Of a stretch of DNA of 64,000 nucleotides, positions 20,527 through 28,923 are shown one piece after another. The notes under the pieces were generated by a model that saw nothing but the letters and a program-made list of their open reading frames with translations, made no database searches and was not told where the DNA came from. Origin of the DNA: Verrucomicrobiaceae bacterium. GTDB lineage: Bacteria > Verrucomicrobiota > Verrucomicrobiia > Verrucomicrobiales > Akkermansiaceae. Numbering within the stretch: position 1 is the first letter of the stretch; every line of letters begins with the position of its first letter. Location of the stretch: assembly GCA_027491155.1 (NCBI GenBank), contig JAIXWR010000001.1:1-64000 (forward strand), in the 5' to 3' direction. Both the position numbers and the translations under genes were made by a program.

Positions 20527-22951
20527 CAACGTCGTCGTCCGCCTCAAGTGGCTGCGGCGGAAACTCAGCCGCAGCCATTGGGCCGCCCGCCTGCTCGGGA
20601 TCCGGCCGCCGCCCGGCGAAGCCGAGCAACCGGGACTCATCCTGTTGCAGATCGACGGCCTCTCCCGCCCGCAGTTCGAGCACGCCCTCGAAAGCGGCAA
20701 GATGCCCTTCCTTGCAAGGCTCATCCACCGCCGCCACTTCACCGTCGAAAGCTTCTACTCCGGCGTCCCCTCGACCACCCCGTCCGTCCAGGCGGAACTC
20801 TTCCACGGCGTGCGCAACGCGGTCCCGGCCTTCCAGTTTCTCCACCGCGCGACCGGCAAGGTCCTCCGGATGTACGACGGCGAAGCGGCGGCCGCGATCG
20901 AGGCGGAACTTTCCGCCCGCGGCAACGATCCGCTGCTGAAGGAAGGCAGCGCCTACTCGGACATCTACCGCGCCGGTGCCTCCCGCTCGCGCTACTGCTC
21001 GCAGGATCTCGCGCCCGATGAAATCCTGCGCCGCCTTCATCCTTTCAAGACGCTCCTCATCTGCCTCGCCTACGCGCCGACCATCCTCCGCATGGCGGGG
21101 CTCGCCCTGTTAGAGTGCGGGATCGCCGTGATCGATGCCGTCAAGGGCCTCCGCCATCACGAGCACGCGGTCCCGGAAATCGCCTTCATCCCCGCCCGGG
21201 TCGTCGTCTGTTGCCTGCTGCGCGAGGCCGTGCGCTTCCAGGTCCTGCTCGACATCGAGCGCGGCGCGCCGGTCGTCCACGCGAACTTCCTCGGCTACGA
21301 CGAGCAAGCCCATCGCCGCGGGCCGGGCTCCGCCTTCGCGCACTGGACGCTCAAGGGCATCGACCGCGCGATCCGCGACATCTACCGCGCCGCCGGCCAC
21401 TGCCGCTACCGCGACTACGAGCTGGCCGTCCACTCCGACCACGGCCAGCAGCACACCGTTCCCTACGAGGTGAAGCACGGCCGCGACCTCGAAGCCGCGT
21501 TGAAGGACGTCTTCTCGACGGGACCGCTATCGGGGCACGGCATCTGGACCAGCAATCTGCCCGAGCGCCTCGGCCACGCCCTCGACCAGATCCGCCGGAT
21601 GCTTGGCATGAAGCCCTCCGCCACGCCGCCCATCGGCGCGCCGGATCCGGCCCGCCAGATCGTCGTCGCCGCGATGGGCCCGCTCGGCCACCTTTACTTC
21701 CCCGACAAGATCGCCGCCGCGGATTCCCAATCCTATGCCACCCGGCTCGTCGCCAAGGCCGGCGTCCCGCTGGTGCTCTGGCGCGATCCCGGCGGCATCG
21801 TCCACGCCTTCAACCGACGCGGACGCTGGACACTGCCCGAACACCGCGCGGAAGTCCTGGGTGCCGGCCATCCTTTCCTGGCCGAGGCCGCCACCGACCT
21901 CGCCCGGCTCTGCGCCCACCCCGATGCCGGCGACCTGGTGATCAGCGGATGGGACCCGGACGGCCCCGCCCTCAGCTTTCCCCTCGAGAACGGCGCGCAC
22001 TGCGGGCCCGGCCCCGAGGAAACCCACGGCTTCCTGCTGCTGCCCGACCGCATCCGCCGCTGGCACCTTTCCCATCTCCCGCGCACCGGACTCCGGGTCC
22101 GCGGCGAGGACCTGCGGAAGATCGCCCTCCACTTCCTGGGCCGCGACGGGCCACGCGAGGAACGCGTGCCGCACCTGCCCGCCCGCGGCCCCGACCTGCC
22201 GCTGCGCGTGATGACCTACAACATCCACAGCTGCGTCGGCATCGACGGCAAGGCCCGCCCCGAGCGCGTGGCGCGCGTCATCAATCACTTCGATCCCGAC
22301 CTGGTCGCCGTGCAGGAAGTCGACGCCCACCGCCCGCGGAGCGGCCACCACGACCAGTCGCAGCGGATCGCCGACCACCTGCGGATGGAGCATGTGTTCC
22401 ACGCGATGTTCGAGGAACAGAAGGAAAGATATGGCATCGCCATCTTCTCCCGGCGCCCCTTCACCCTGGTCAAATCCGGCTTCCTCACCCTGGCCGCCCC
22501 GCGCCTTTTCCGCGAGACCCGCGGCGCGATCTGGGTGAAGCTCGAGTTCGACGACCGCCCGCCCGTTCACTTCATCAACACCCACTTCGGCCTCGGCCGC
22601 GACGAGCGCAGGATCCAGGCGGAGGAACTGCTCGGCAAGGACTGGCTGGGGAGCATCCCGGAGAACGAAGCGGTGATCCTTTGCGGGGACTTCAACTCGA
22701 GTCCGCGCTCCGTCCCCTGCCGCCTGATCCGCAACCGCCTGCGCGACGCACAGGAGTCGCTGCCGGGCCATGTCCCGCAAGCCACCTTCTCCAGCCTGAA
22801 GCCGTTCATCCGCATCGATCACGTCTTCGTGAGCCGCCATTTCGAAGTCGATCGCGTGGAGATCCCGGACACCCCGACCGCCCTGCTTGCTTCCGATCAC
22901 TTGCCGCTCTGTGTCGAACTTACCCTCCATCCCGCGACCGCCCCTCGCTGA
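20519..22951 (+). CDS. Fusion of alkaline-phosphatase-superfamily phosphodiesterase and EEP phosphatase domains
   Basis: 810 aa from a TTG start at 20519 that overlaps the preceding stop. Residues about 35-560 look like the alkaline phosphatase superfamily (LILLQIDGLSRPQFEHAL, a Thr/Ser-rich YSGVPSTTPSVQAELFHG nucleophile region, HANFLGYDEQAHRRG, VHSDHGQQ). Residues about 568-805 are an endonuclease/exonuclease/phosphatase (EEP) domain: MTYNIHSCVGIDGK, DLVAVQEVD, FINTHFGLGRDERR, ILCGDFNSS, IDHVFVS and ASDHLPL, all catalytic motifs intact. EEP members include sphingomyelinases and inositol-phosphate phosphatases. Two hydrolases on one chain suggests sequential removal of a head group and its phosphate, which is inference. 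Confidence 0.75.
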   Translation: MISNVVVRLKWLRRKLSRSHWAARLLGIRPPPGEAEQPGLILLQIDGLSRPQFEHALESGKMPFLARLIHRRHFTVESFYSGVPSTTPSVQAELFHGVRNAVPAFQFLHRATGKVLRMYDGEAAAAIEAELSARGNDPLLKEGSAYSDIYRAGASRSRYCSQDLAPDEILRRLHPFKTLLICLAYAPTILRMAGLALLECGIAVIDAVKGLRHHEHAVPEIAFIPARVVVCCLLREAVRFQVLLDIERGAPVVHANFLGYDEQAHRRGPGSAFAHWTLKGIDRAIRDIYRAAGHCRYRDYELAVHSDHGQQHTVPYEVKHGRDLEAALKDVFSTGPLSGHGIWTSNLPERLGHALDQIRRMLGMKPSATPPIGAPDPARQIVVAAMGPLGHLYFPDKIAAADSQSYATRLVAKAGVPLVLWRDPGGIVHAFNRRGRWTLPEHRAEVLGAGHPFLAEAATDLARLCAHPDAGDLVISGWDPDGPALSFPLENGAHCGPGPEETHGFLLLPDRIRRWHLSHLPRTGLRVRGEDLRKIALHFLGRDGPREERVPHLPARGPDLPLRVMTYNIHSCVGIDGKARPERVARVINHFDPDLVAVQEVDAHRPRSGHHDQSQRIADHLRMEHVFHAMFEEQKERYGIAIFSRRPFTLVKSGFLTLAAPRLFRETRGAIWVKLEFDDRPPVHFINTHFGLGRDERRIQAEELLGKDWLGSIPENEAVILCGDFNSSPRSVPCRLIRNRLRDAQESLPGHVPQATFSSLKPFIRIDHVFVSRHFEVDRVEIPDTPTALLASDHLPLCVELTLHPATAPR

Positions 22952-23600
22952 GCGCTTGCGAAGGCACCGCGGCAAGATCGTGCTGCTCGCCGCGGCGGTC
23001 GTGCTTGCCGGCTGGTTTGCCGCCACGCACCGGTCCGGCTTCCGTGTTGAAACCCTCGTCGCCTACGGGGAACGACTGCCGGCAAGCGCGTTCACCGCCG
23101 CCTTCCTGATTCTCCCGCTGATCGGTTGCCCGCTCGGGGTCTTCCTCGTGCTCGCCGGGGTGCGCTTCGGCTTCGCCGGCGGCATGGCCGTTTCGAGCGC
23201 GGCCATCCTCTTCCATCACCTGGCCGCCTTCCGCATCGCCCACGGCTGGTTCCGGGATCCGGTCCGCCGCCGCCTCGAACAGGCGGGCTACGCCATTCCC
23301 CCGATCCCCGTGCGGAACCGCGGCGCCTTCACCGCCCTGGTCGCCATCGTCCGCGGCCCGCCCTTTGTCGCGAAACTCTACCTGCTCGCGCTGACCGACA
23401 TCCCCTTCCGCACCTACTTCCGCGTCGGCGTCCCGATCTACATCCTCTTCAGCCTCGTGCCGGTGGGGACCGGTGCCGCCTTGCTCGACTTCGACCCCTT
23501 CTGGATCTCGCTCCTCATCGCCCTCGCGACCTTCCTCACGCTGGCCGGCTTCTGGTTGCGCCACCGCTTCGCCTCGAAGCCGGACGGGCCCGCCGCCTGA
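22911..23600 (+). CDS. VTT/TVP38-like membrane protein
   Basis: 229 aa from GTG 22911 (a TTG at 22887 is also possible). The start lies inside the preceding gene. Five or so hydrophobic segments are present. ILPLIGCPLGVFLVLAGVRFGFAGGMAVSSAAILFHHLAAF and a paired later stretch (IPVRNRGAFTALVAIVRGPPFVAKLYLLALTDIPFRTYF) follow the two-re-entrant-loop layout of the VTT (DedA/TMEM41/TVP38) family, some members of which are lipid scramblases. Divergent enough that I hold this at moderate confidence. Confidence 0.55.
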   Translation: MSNLPSIPRPPLAERLRRHRGKIVLLAAAVVLAGWFAATHRSGFRVETLVAYGERLPASAFTAAFLILPLIGCPLGVFLVLAGVRFGFAGGMAVSSAAILFHHLAAFRIAHGWFRDPVRRRLEQAGYAIPPIPVRNRGAFTALVAIVRGPPFVAKLYLLALTDIPFRTYFRVGVPIYILFSLVPVGTGAALLDFDPFWISLLIALATFLTLAGFWLRHRFASKPDGPAA

Positions 23601-23644
23601 CGGATTGCATTCGGCCGTTCCCCCGCACATCCTCGCCCCCTGCC

Positions 23645-24595
23645 GTGAAATTCCGTGATTACTACGAAACCCTCGGCGTCCCCCGCGAGGCGAGCCAGGA
23701 GGAGATCCGCAAGGCCTTCCGCAAGCTGGCCCGCAAGCATCATCCCGACGTCGCCGAGAACAAGGCCACCGCCGAAGAGAAGTTCAAGGAGATCAACGAA
23801 GCCTACGAGGTCCTCGGGGATGCCGAGAAGCGCCGGAAGTACGACACGCTTGGTGCCAACTGGCAAAGCGCCGGCGCGGGCCGGGAAGCCAACGGTCGCT
23901 GGTCCGGCTTCGGCGGACCGGAGGAAGACGACGCCTATCACTTCGAAGGCACGGGCTTCAGCGACTTCTTCGAGAACTTCTTCGGCCGCCGCAGCGAGCC
24001 GGGCGGATTCCACCGCCGGGGCAAGCCCGCCGCCGGCCGAACCCCGCTCCGCGGACGCGACATCGAATCGGAGATCCTTGTTTCGCTCGACGAAGTGATG
24101 AACGGCTCCGAGCGGGACCTCGTGATGCAGCCGTCCCACGGCGGCAAGCCGGGCGAGAAAAAACAGGTCACCATCCGCATCCCGCGGGGTGTCGGCGAAG
24201 GCCAGCTCATCCGCTGCGCCGGCTTGGGTGAAGCGGGATCCGCGGGCGGTCCGGCCGGCGACCTCTTCCTGCGGGTCCGCCTCGAGCGCCACCCCGACTT
24301 CCGGGTCCAGGGTCACGACTTGTACTACGACCTCCGCCTCGCCCCGTGGGAAGCCGTCCTGGGCGCGACCGTCCCGGTGAAGACGCCCCACGGCACGGTG
24401 AACGTCAAAACCCCTCCGGGAACCGAAACCGGAACCGAACTCCGGCTTTCCGGCAAGGGCCTGCCCGTCGGCAAGGAGGGCGGGTTCGGCCACCTGTTCG
24501 CGGTGATCCGCGTGCTCACGCCGACCTCGGTTTCAGACGAGGAGAAGTCACGCTGGCAGGCACTCGCCGAGGTTTCCCGGTTCAATCCCCGTTAG
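23645..24595 (+). CDS. DnaJ/CbpA-type co-chaperone
   Basis: 316 aa from GTG 23645. The J domain (1-70) has the HPD motif at 33-35 that triggers DnaK ATP hydrolysis. It is followed by a short Gly/Phe-rich linker and two C-terminal substrate-binding beta domains (about 130-305, DIESEILVSLDEVMNGSERDLVM, HDLYYDLRLAPWEAVLGATV, LRLSGKGLPV). The four CxxCxGxG zinc repeats of DnaJ are absent, so it is a class B/CbpA-like protein. It lies 44 bp after the VTT gene and could be cotranscribed. Confidence 0.88.
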   Translation: MKFRDYYETLGVPREASQEEIRKAFRKLARKHHPDVAENKATAEEKFKEINEAYEVLGDAEKRRKYDTLGANWQSAGAGREANGRWSGFGGPEEDDAYHFEGTGFSDFFENFFGRRSEPGGFHRRGKPAAGRTPLRGRDIESEILVSLDEVMNGSERDLVMQPSHGGKPGEKKQVTIRIPRGVGEGQLIRCAGLGEAGSAGGPAGDLFLRVRLERHPDFRVQGHDLYYDLRLAPWEAVLGATVPVKTPHGTVNVKTPPGTETGTELRLSGKGLPVGKEGGFGHLFAVIRVLTPTSVSDEEKSRWQALAEVSRFNPR

Positions 24596-24602
24596 CAGCG
24601 GT

Positions 24603-25613
24603 TCATGGTTCCCACTCGCGGGCAATGACCACTCGACCGGCACCCTGGACCCGCAGCGAGTTGCCCTTGCCGGAGCCCTTCTCGGACGTCTCGACGATCT
24701 CGAAGTCCTCCCGCAGCACGAGCGGATGAATCAGGGAGCACCAGATCTTCCCGGAATGGATCGTCAACTCGGTTTGGCCGCTTTCCCCGGTAAGACTGAC
24801 ATCCTCTTTCACGGTCACGTCGCCTTGGACGGAAAACCTGCCGCACGGATGGCCGTCCAGCGCTTCGGACGCTTCGTAGGTAAGCGTCAGTTTGCCTTCG
24901 CTCTTGCCAGGGAATAACAAGGCCATCGACTCCCCCTCGAGTTCGAACTTGTCCCCACCAATCCACCGGCGGGACGGGGAGAACCATTGGCTCCTGGGCT
25001 GGACGCCATTGGTGGACAGCAACACGGGCAAGACAGGCAGGAGTTCCTGTTCCATTACCATCTTGCCGAACTCGACCGGCCCCTTCGTTTCCGGGACCTT
25101 CCAACCATCGGCATCGGGCAAGAACCGAAAGCGGGTTCCCACGGTTCCGGTTGCCGCCGAGGGCAGGTTGGCACCATCCGTCTTGGTCTCAACCTCGGCG
25201 TCGGCACCTTTGGGCAGATCGATCACCTCACCCGACTTTTCCAGGCCGATGGATACCGCGCCATCCTTCAGTTCGAGTGAGACCACGTCTTCCCATGTCC
25301 CGGAATAGGATGCGATCTCGTTGCCAAGGGCGGACCTCGAAGAGATCCGCGCGTTCTTGTAGACTCGCCGTTCGATCACCCGGACTTTCACCTCGTTTGG
25401 AAACGGCAGATCGCGCCGGAAACGCACTCCCTCCGCGGCCGAATCGACCTGGGAAGCGAGCGCCGGATCCACATCCCCTCCCGGTGGCAGCGGCGCTCCG
25501 GGATCGGTCGTCCCCGCTATCTTGTCGCGAGCCGCCACCACGGCCAACTTGGCCTTGTCGCAGGAAGATAATCCCGCCACCAGCAACGGAAGGACAACCA
25601 ATAAGGGCTTCAT
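24603..25613 (-). CDS. Hypothetical lipoprotein
   Basis: 336 aa from the second Met (25613), which starts directly before a lipoprotein signal peptide (MKPLLVVLPLLVAGLSSC, lipobox LSSC). No domain recognised. The mature part is mostly beta-rich with repeated mention of charged loops, ending in REDFEIVETSEKGSGKGNSLRV. It is convergent with the DnaJ gene, 7 bp apart, and stands alone. Probably anchored in the inner or outer membrane. Confidence 0.6.
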   Translation of the reverse strand: MKPLLVVLPLLVAGLSSCDKAKLAVVAARDKIAGTTDPGAPLPPGGDVDPALASQVDSAAEGVRFRRDLPFPNEVKVRVIERRVYKNARISSRSALGNEIASYSGTWEDVVSLELKDGAVSIGLEKSGEVIDLPKGADAEVETKTDGANLPSAATGTVGTRFRFLPDADGWKVPETKGPVEFGKMVMEQELLPVLPVLLSTNGVQPRSQWFSPSRRWIGGDKFELEGESMALLFPGKSEGKLTLTYEASEALDGHPCGRFSVQGDVTVKEDVSLTGESGQTELTIHSGKIWCSLIHPLVLREDFEIVETSEKGSGKGNSLRVQGAGRVVIAREWEP

Positions 25614-25676
25614 GAAGGTCAATTAGCATGAAAAACCCGGTCTGGCGACTCCAAGCTGAAGGGAATGCGATTCCCC

Positions 25677-26558
25677 TCAGTCCGGACTTCCCCCCGCCGC
25701 CGCGCCCCGGCAGCCGAGACGCTGGTCCATTTCAAGGGCGGGAGCTTCCTCGCGGCTGACCCCGACCACCTGGGCCGGCACCCCGGCCACGGTGGTGTGG
25801 GGGCTCACGTCGTTGAGCACCACGCTGCCGGCCCCGACCTTCGCGCCCTCGCCGATCTCCACGCGCCCGAGCACCTTGGCACCCGCTCCGAGCAGGACCC
25901 CGGAACGGACGATCGGATGACGGTCGCCCGTCTGCTTGCCGCTACCCCCCAAGGTCACCTCGTGGAGGATCGACACGTTGTCCTCGATGATCGCGGTCTC
26001 CCCGACCACGAAGCTCGTCGCATGATCCAGCAGGATCCCGCACCCGATCCGGGCGGCCGGATGGATGTCGACCGCGAAAACCTCGCTGGCCAGGCTCTGG
26101 AAATACAACGCGAGTTCTTTCCGTCCGTTGCTCCACAAGTGATGCGAGACCCGGTAGGTGGAAATCGCCATGAAGCCCTTGAAGAAAAGCAGCGGCTGCA
26201 GCGGTGAATCGCAGGCCGGATCGCGCTCCACAATCGCGCAAAGATCCCGCGCGGCACTGGCGACCAGGCGCGGCTCGCCTTGGAAGATCCCGGCCAGCAA
26301 GGGGGCCAGCTCTTCACGTGTCATGTCCTCGCGCGCCAGCTTCCGGGCGAGCCTCACCCCGAGCGAGGCCCCCAGGCAGGGTTGCTTGAGCACCACGTCC
26401 TCCAACAGCGACCTCAGTTGCGGCTCGCCGGACGCGACCTCGCTTGCATGATCCCGCACCTGCCGCCAGACCGCGGACACGTCGATGCCCGACGACTGAC
26501 AGAGGCGGACGTCCTTCGCGCTTCCTCCCGCCTCTCCCTTGTGCTGCTTTGCCTCCAT
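25677..26558 (-). CDS. cysE: Serine O-acetyltransferase
   Basis: Makes O-acetylserine from serine and acetyl-CoA, the precursor of cysteine. An N-terminal helical domain precedes a left-handed beta-helix of hexapeptide repeats (DIHPAARIGCGILLDHATSFVVGETAIIEDNVSILHEVTLGG), with the catalytic Asp-His pair in LLDHATSFVVG, then HPIVRSGVLLGAGAKVLGRVEIGEGAKVGAGSVVLNDV. From ATG 26558 it is 293 aa, but this start codon would overlap the divergent Rrf2 start codon by two bases; a GTG at about 26480 (VSAVWRQVRDHA) is an alternative. The divergent Rrf2 gene suggests regulation by it. Confidence 0.9.
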   Translation of the reverse strand: MEAKQHKGEAGGSAKDVRLCQSSGIDVSAVWRQVRDHASEVASGEPQLRSLLEDVVLKQPCLGASLGVRLARKLAREDMTREELAPLLAGIFQGEPRLVASAARDLCAIVERDPACDSPLQPLLFFKGFMAISTYRVSHHLWSNGRKELALYFQSLASEVFAVDIHPAARIGCGILLDHATSFVVGETAIIEDNVSILHEVTLGGSGKQTGDRHPIVRSGVLLGAGAKVLGRVEIGEGAKVGAGSVVLNDVSPHTTVAGVPAQVVGVSREEAPALEMDQRLGCRGAAAGGSPD

Positions 26559-26970
26559 GCGGATTTCCCAAAAACTGGATTATGCCTGCCGCGCGATGGC
26601 CCAGTTGGCCAAGCGGCACGACGGCAGGACCATTACACGCCTCGACGAACTCGCGCAACGCGAAGCCGTGTCCGCGAACTTCCTCGTCCAGATCCTCAAC
26701 GACCTGCGCCGCGCCGGATTGGTGGAAAGCCGCCGTGGCAAAAGCGGCGGCTACCTGCTTTCGCGACCGCCCGCATCGATCAGCCTGCGCGAGATCGCCG
26801 ACGCGGTGGAACCCTCCCTCCTCTCCTTCTCGACCCACACCGAAGGCGATAGCGGAACTTCCGTCCGTGCCGCCTGGGAATCCGTGGCCCGGGAACTTCG
26901 CAACCACCTCGATCGCATCACGCTGGCCAAACTCGCCGAACGCACCGAGGCACCGATGTTCTATATCTGA
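26557..26970 (+). CDS. Rrf2-family transcriptional regulator, CymR-like
   Basis: 137 aa. The winged helix is seen in MRISQKLDYACRAMAQLAKRHDGRTITRLDELAQREAVSANFLVQILNDLRRAGLVESRRGKSGGYLLSRPP. Only one Cys (C11) is present, so the three-Cys [2Fe-2S] site of IscR/NsrR is missing, as in CymR, which controls cysteine synthesis with CysK. Position head-to-head with cysE supports such a role. Its 3' end overlaps the convergent GNAT gene by 10 bp. Confidence 0.82.
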   Translation: MRISQKLDYACRAMAQLAKRHDGRTITRLDELAQREAVSANFLVQILNDLRRAGLVESRRGKSGGYLLSRPPASISLREIADAVEPSLLSFSTHTEGDSGTSVRAAWESVARELRNHLDRITLAKLAERTEAPMFYI

Positions 26971-27563
26971 GGCGGCGTTTCCCGCGTCCAGAACGTCAAC
27001 AGGTTCTCCACTTCCGAACCCTCCGAGTCGACCTGCTTCCATTCGAAGCTCGCCTGCAAGCCGGGCTGGCGACGGTAACCCCGCTTGCTCCAGAAAACGT
27101 CGTGCGGACGGTAGCCCGCCGGCCTCAAGGGATGATCTTCCGGTCGCTCCACGGCGCAAAAGCTGGTCCGCCTGAATCCGAGCTCACGGGCATGGGCTTC
27201 CCTCGCATCGAAAAAGCGGTGCCCGATCCCGCGGCCGCGCCATCGGGGTTCCAGAACCGACTCGCCGAAATAGAACCACTCCGCCGGATCCAGCCCCGAT
27301 TCTTCAAAAGGCAGCCGGAACGACGGGTCCGCCGAGGAGAGAGGCAGTCCGGTCGAAATCCCGATCACCGCATCCGATGCAAGAGCCACCACGAAGACGC
27401 TTCCCGCGCCGTTGGCATAGGCCGAAAGGTATTCGCGCTCCGCGGACTCGTCGCCGTCGTAAAGGTAAGGAAACTCCCGGAACACCGCGATCCTCAGCCG
27501 CGCCGCATCCTCCAGGAAGGCTTCGACTTCCCCACCGCGACAGACCCGGATCTCAAACTCCAT
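26961..27563 (-). CDS. GNAT-family N-acetyltransferase
   Basis: 200 aa. The acetyl-CoA binding loop is LEPRWRGRGIGHRFFDAREAHARELGF, preceded by the beta-strand WFYFGESV. The substrate is unknown. It ends 10 bp inside the convergent Rrf2 gene and is 41 bp from the PDZ protein gene upstream on the same strand. Confidence 0.78.
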   Translation of the reverse strand: MEFEIRVCRGGEVEAFLEDAARLRIAVFREFPYLYDGDESAEREYLSAYANGAGSVFVVALASDAVIGISTGLPLSSADPSFRLPFEESGLDPAEWFYFGESVLEPRWRGRGIGHRFFDAREAHARELGFRRTSFCAVERPEDHPLRPAGYRPHDVFWSKRGYRRQPGLQASFEWKQVDSEGSEVENLLTFWTRETPPQI

Positions 27564-27603
27564 GGCTAGACTCCTTCAAGCCGTAGGCCTCGTCCCGGCA
27601 AGC

Positions 27604-28455
27604 TCATTCGCCGGCCCGCTCGACCGGCGTCACGGACAAGGTCAACTCCTGGTTTCCCCGCTTCACCCGCAACGGGGTGGCGGCACCCGGTCGCAAGAAG
27701 TAGAACGCATTCACCGCATCGGCGTAATCCTCGACGCGCCGCGTCCCCACTTGCATCAGGATATCTCCCGATCGCACCCCCGATTGCGCCGAAGGCGATC
27801 CGGCCTGGATGCCGGTCACCTGGGCAGAGGTGGCCGCCGGCTGCAGCTTCAAGCCGATCCACCCCCGCGAAACCCGGCCCCCGCCCTGGACGTCCTCCAC
27901 CACCCGCTTCACCACCTCCACCGGCAGCGCATAGCCTTCCTTCGCCCCGGTCGTTTGATGAGCCACCCCCACCACGGCCCCGGCAGGGTTCATCAAGGGG
28001 GTCCCCGGCAAAGGAGCCTGCCCCTCGTAGCTCACCTTCAGCAGGCAGAGGGGCAGGATCTTCCCGTCGATCTGCTTCACCACGCCCGTCATCCTGCCGG
28101 AACCCGCTCCGCCGAAGCGAATCGCGGCACCCGCGGAGGAAGCCGCCGTCAAAGGCAAGACCTTGGCCGGCGGACCGGCCATCCGGAAGACCACGAGGCG
28201 GGACACCGGATCGACGAACACCTCCGCCGGAATGTCCCGCCCCCCGAGTTTCAAGCGGCCCTTCCCCGCCTCCATCCCCGACACCGCCACGGCCACCAGA
28301 TGCCGGCCATCCGCCACCGCGAAAGCCACAGAATCCCCCGGACCGTCGCCCCCGGGAAAGGTCGCCGTCCACGAAGCATCCGATTCCGCCGCAGACGCGG
28401 TCCATGAAACCACGGCGACAAGTGCCGCCAAGCACCGCCAGGAAAGTAAACTCAT
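27604..28455 (-). CDS. Secreted protease-like protein with C-terminal PDZ domain
   Basis: 283 aa from ATG 28455, with a signal peptide (LAALVAVVSWTASAAE). Residues about 30-190 resemble a degenerate trypsin-like fold (VFVDPVSRLVVFRMAG, GTPLMNPAGAVVGVAHQT), but the GNSGGP serine motif is replaced by LPGTPLMNPAG and the catalytic Ser is gone. Residues about 200-275 are PDZ (RGWIGLKLQP...VTGIQAGSPSAQSGVRSGDILMQVGTRRVEDYADAVNAFYFLRPG). Likely an inactive HtrA-like binding protein. It is downstream of a sigma/anti-sigma pair, the same arrangement as the PDZ gene at 4765-5529. Confidence 0.65.
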   Translation of the reverse strand: MSLLSWRCLAALVAVVSWTASAAESDASWTATFPGGDGPGDSVAFAVADGRHLVAVAVSGMEAGKGRLKLGGRDIPAEVFVDPVSRLVVFRMAGPPAKVLPLTAASSAGAAIRFGGAGSGRMTGVVKQIDGKILPLCLLKVSYEGQAPLPGTPLMNPAGAVVGVAHQTTGAKEGYALPVEVVKRVVEDVQGGGRVSRGWIGLKLQPAATSAQVTGIQAGSPSAQSGVRSGDILMQVGTRRVEDYADAVNAFYFLRPGAATPLRVKRGNQELTLSVTPVERAGE

Positions 28456-28468
28456 CCGGAAAAATCCG

Positions 28469-28861
28469 TCAGAATTCCTGCTCTCCCGTGCTGCCTTGCG
28501 TCGAGGGACGCAAGTCCAGCGCATCCAGTTGCTCCACCACGGGAGCCGGCGCTTTCACCTCATGACCGACATTGGTCGGGGCGGGCGCCTGCTGGAAATC
28601 GCTGTCCTTCGGTGCGAGAAGCCACACCGCGGCGATGGTGGCATACGCCAATCCTCCGCCGTAGGCCCATTTGGAAGCACCGAGATTGGAGAACCATTCC
28701 GACGTCTGCTTCCACCAACCGGCCACGCCTTTCTTCGAAGCCTCTTCGGCCCGGCGGCGCTGGTGAAACTCGCGCAGAAACTCATCGAAATACCCTTCCT
28801 CAGGACGCTCATGGCGCTTGAGGGCGAGAAGGGTTCCGATTTCTTCAACGGTCGGCTTCAC
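28469..28861 (-). CDS. Putative membrane anti-sigma protein
   Basis: 130 aa from GTG 28861. Cytoplasmic helical N-terminus (KPTVEEIGTLLALKRHERPEEGYFDEFLREFHQRRRAEE), one membrane segment (about 64-83, WAYGGGLAYATIAAVWLL) and a short periplasmic tail. It follows the ECF sigma gene by 62 bp. That gap is AT-rich, unlike the rest of the window, and may hold an extra promoter. An open frame extends upstream to 28933 but would overlap the sigma gene. Confidence 0.55.
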   Translation of the reverse strand: MKPTVEEIGTLLALKRHERPEEGYFDEFLREFHQRRRAEEASKKGVAGWWKQTSEWFSNLGASKWAYGGGLAYATIAAVWLLAPKDSDFQQAPAPTNVGHEVKAPAPVVEQLDALDLRPSTQGSTGEQEF

Positions 28862-28923
28862 GGCGATTGATGGTTTGAAAATATAAAATATCGATCGAAC
28901 CGCAAGGAAATTTTTAAGATTTC

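Noticed and set aside
28862-28923. AT-rich gap between sigma and anti-sigma considered as a defined promoter
   Set aside because: TTGCGG and TATATT-like boxes can be drawn on the minus strand but with only about 14 bp spacing, so I did not call them.
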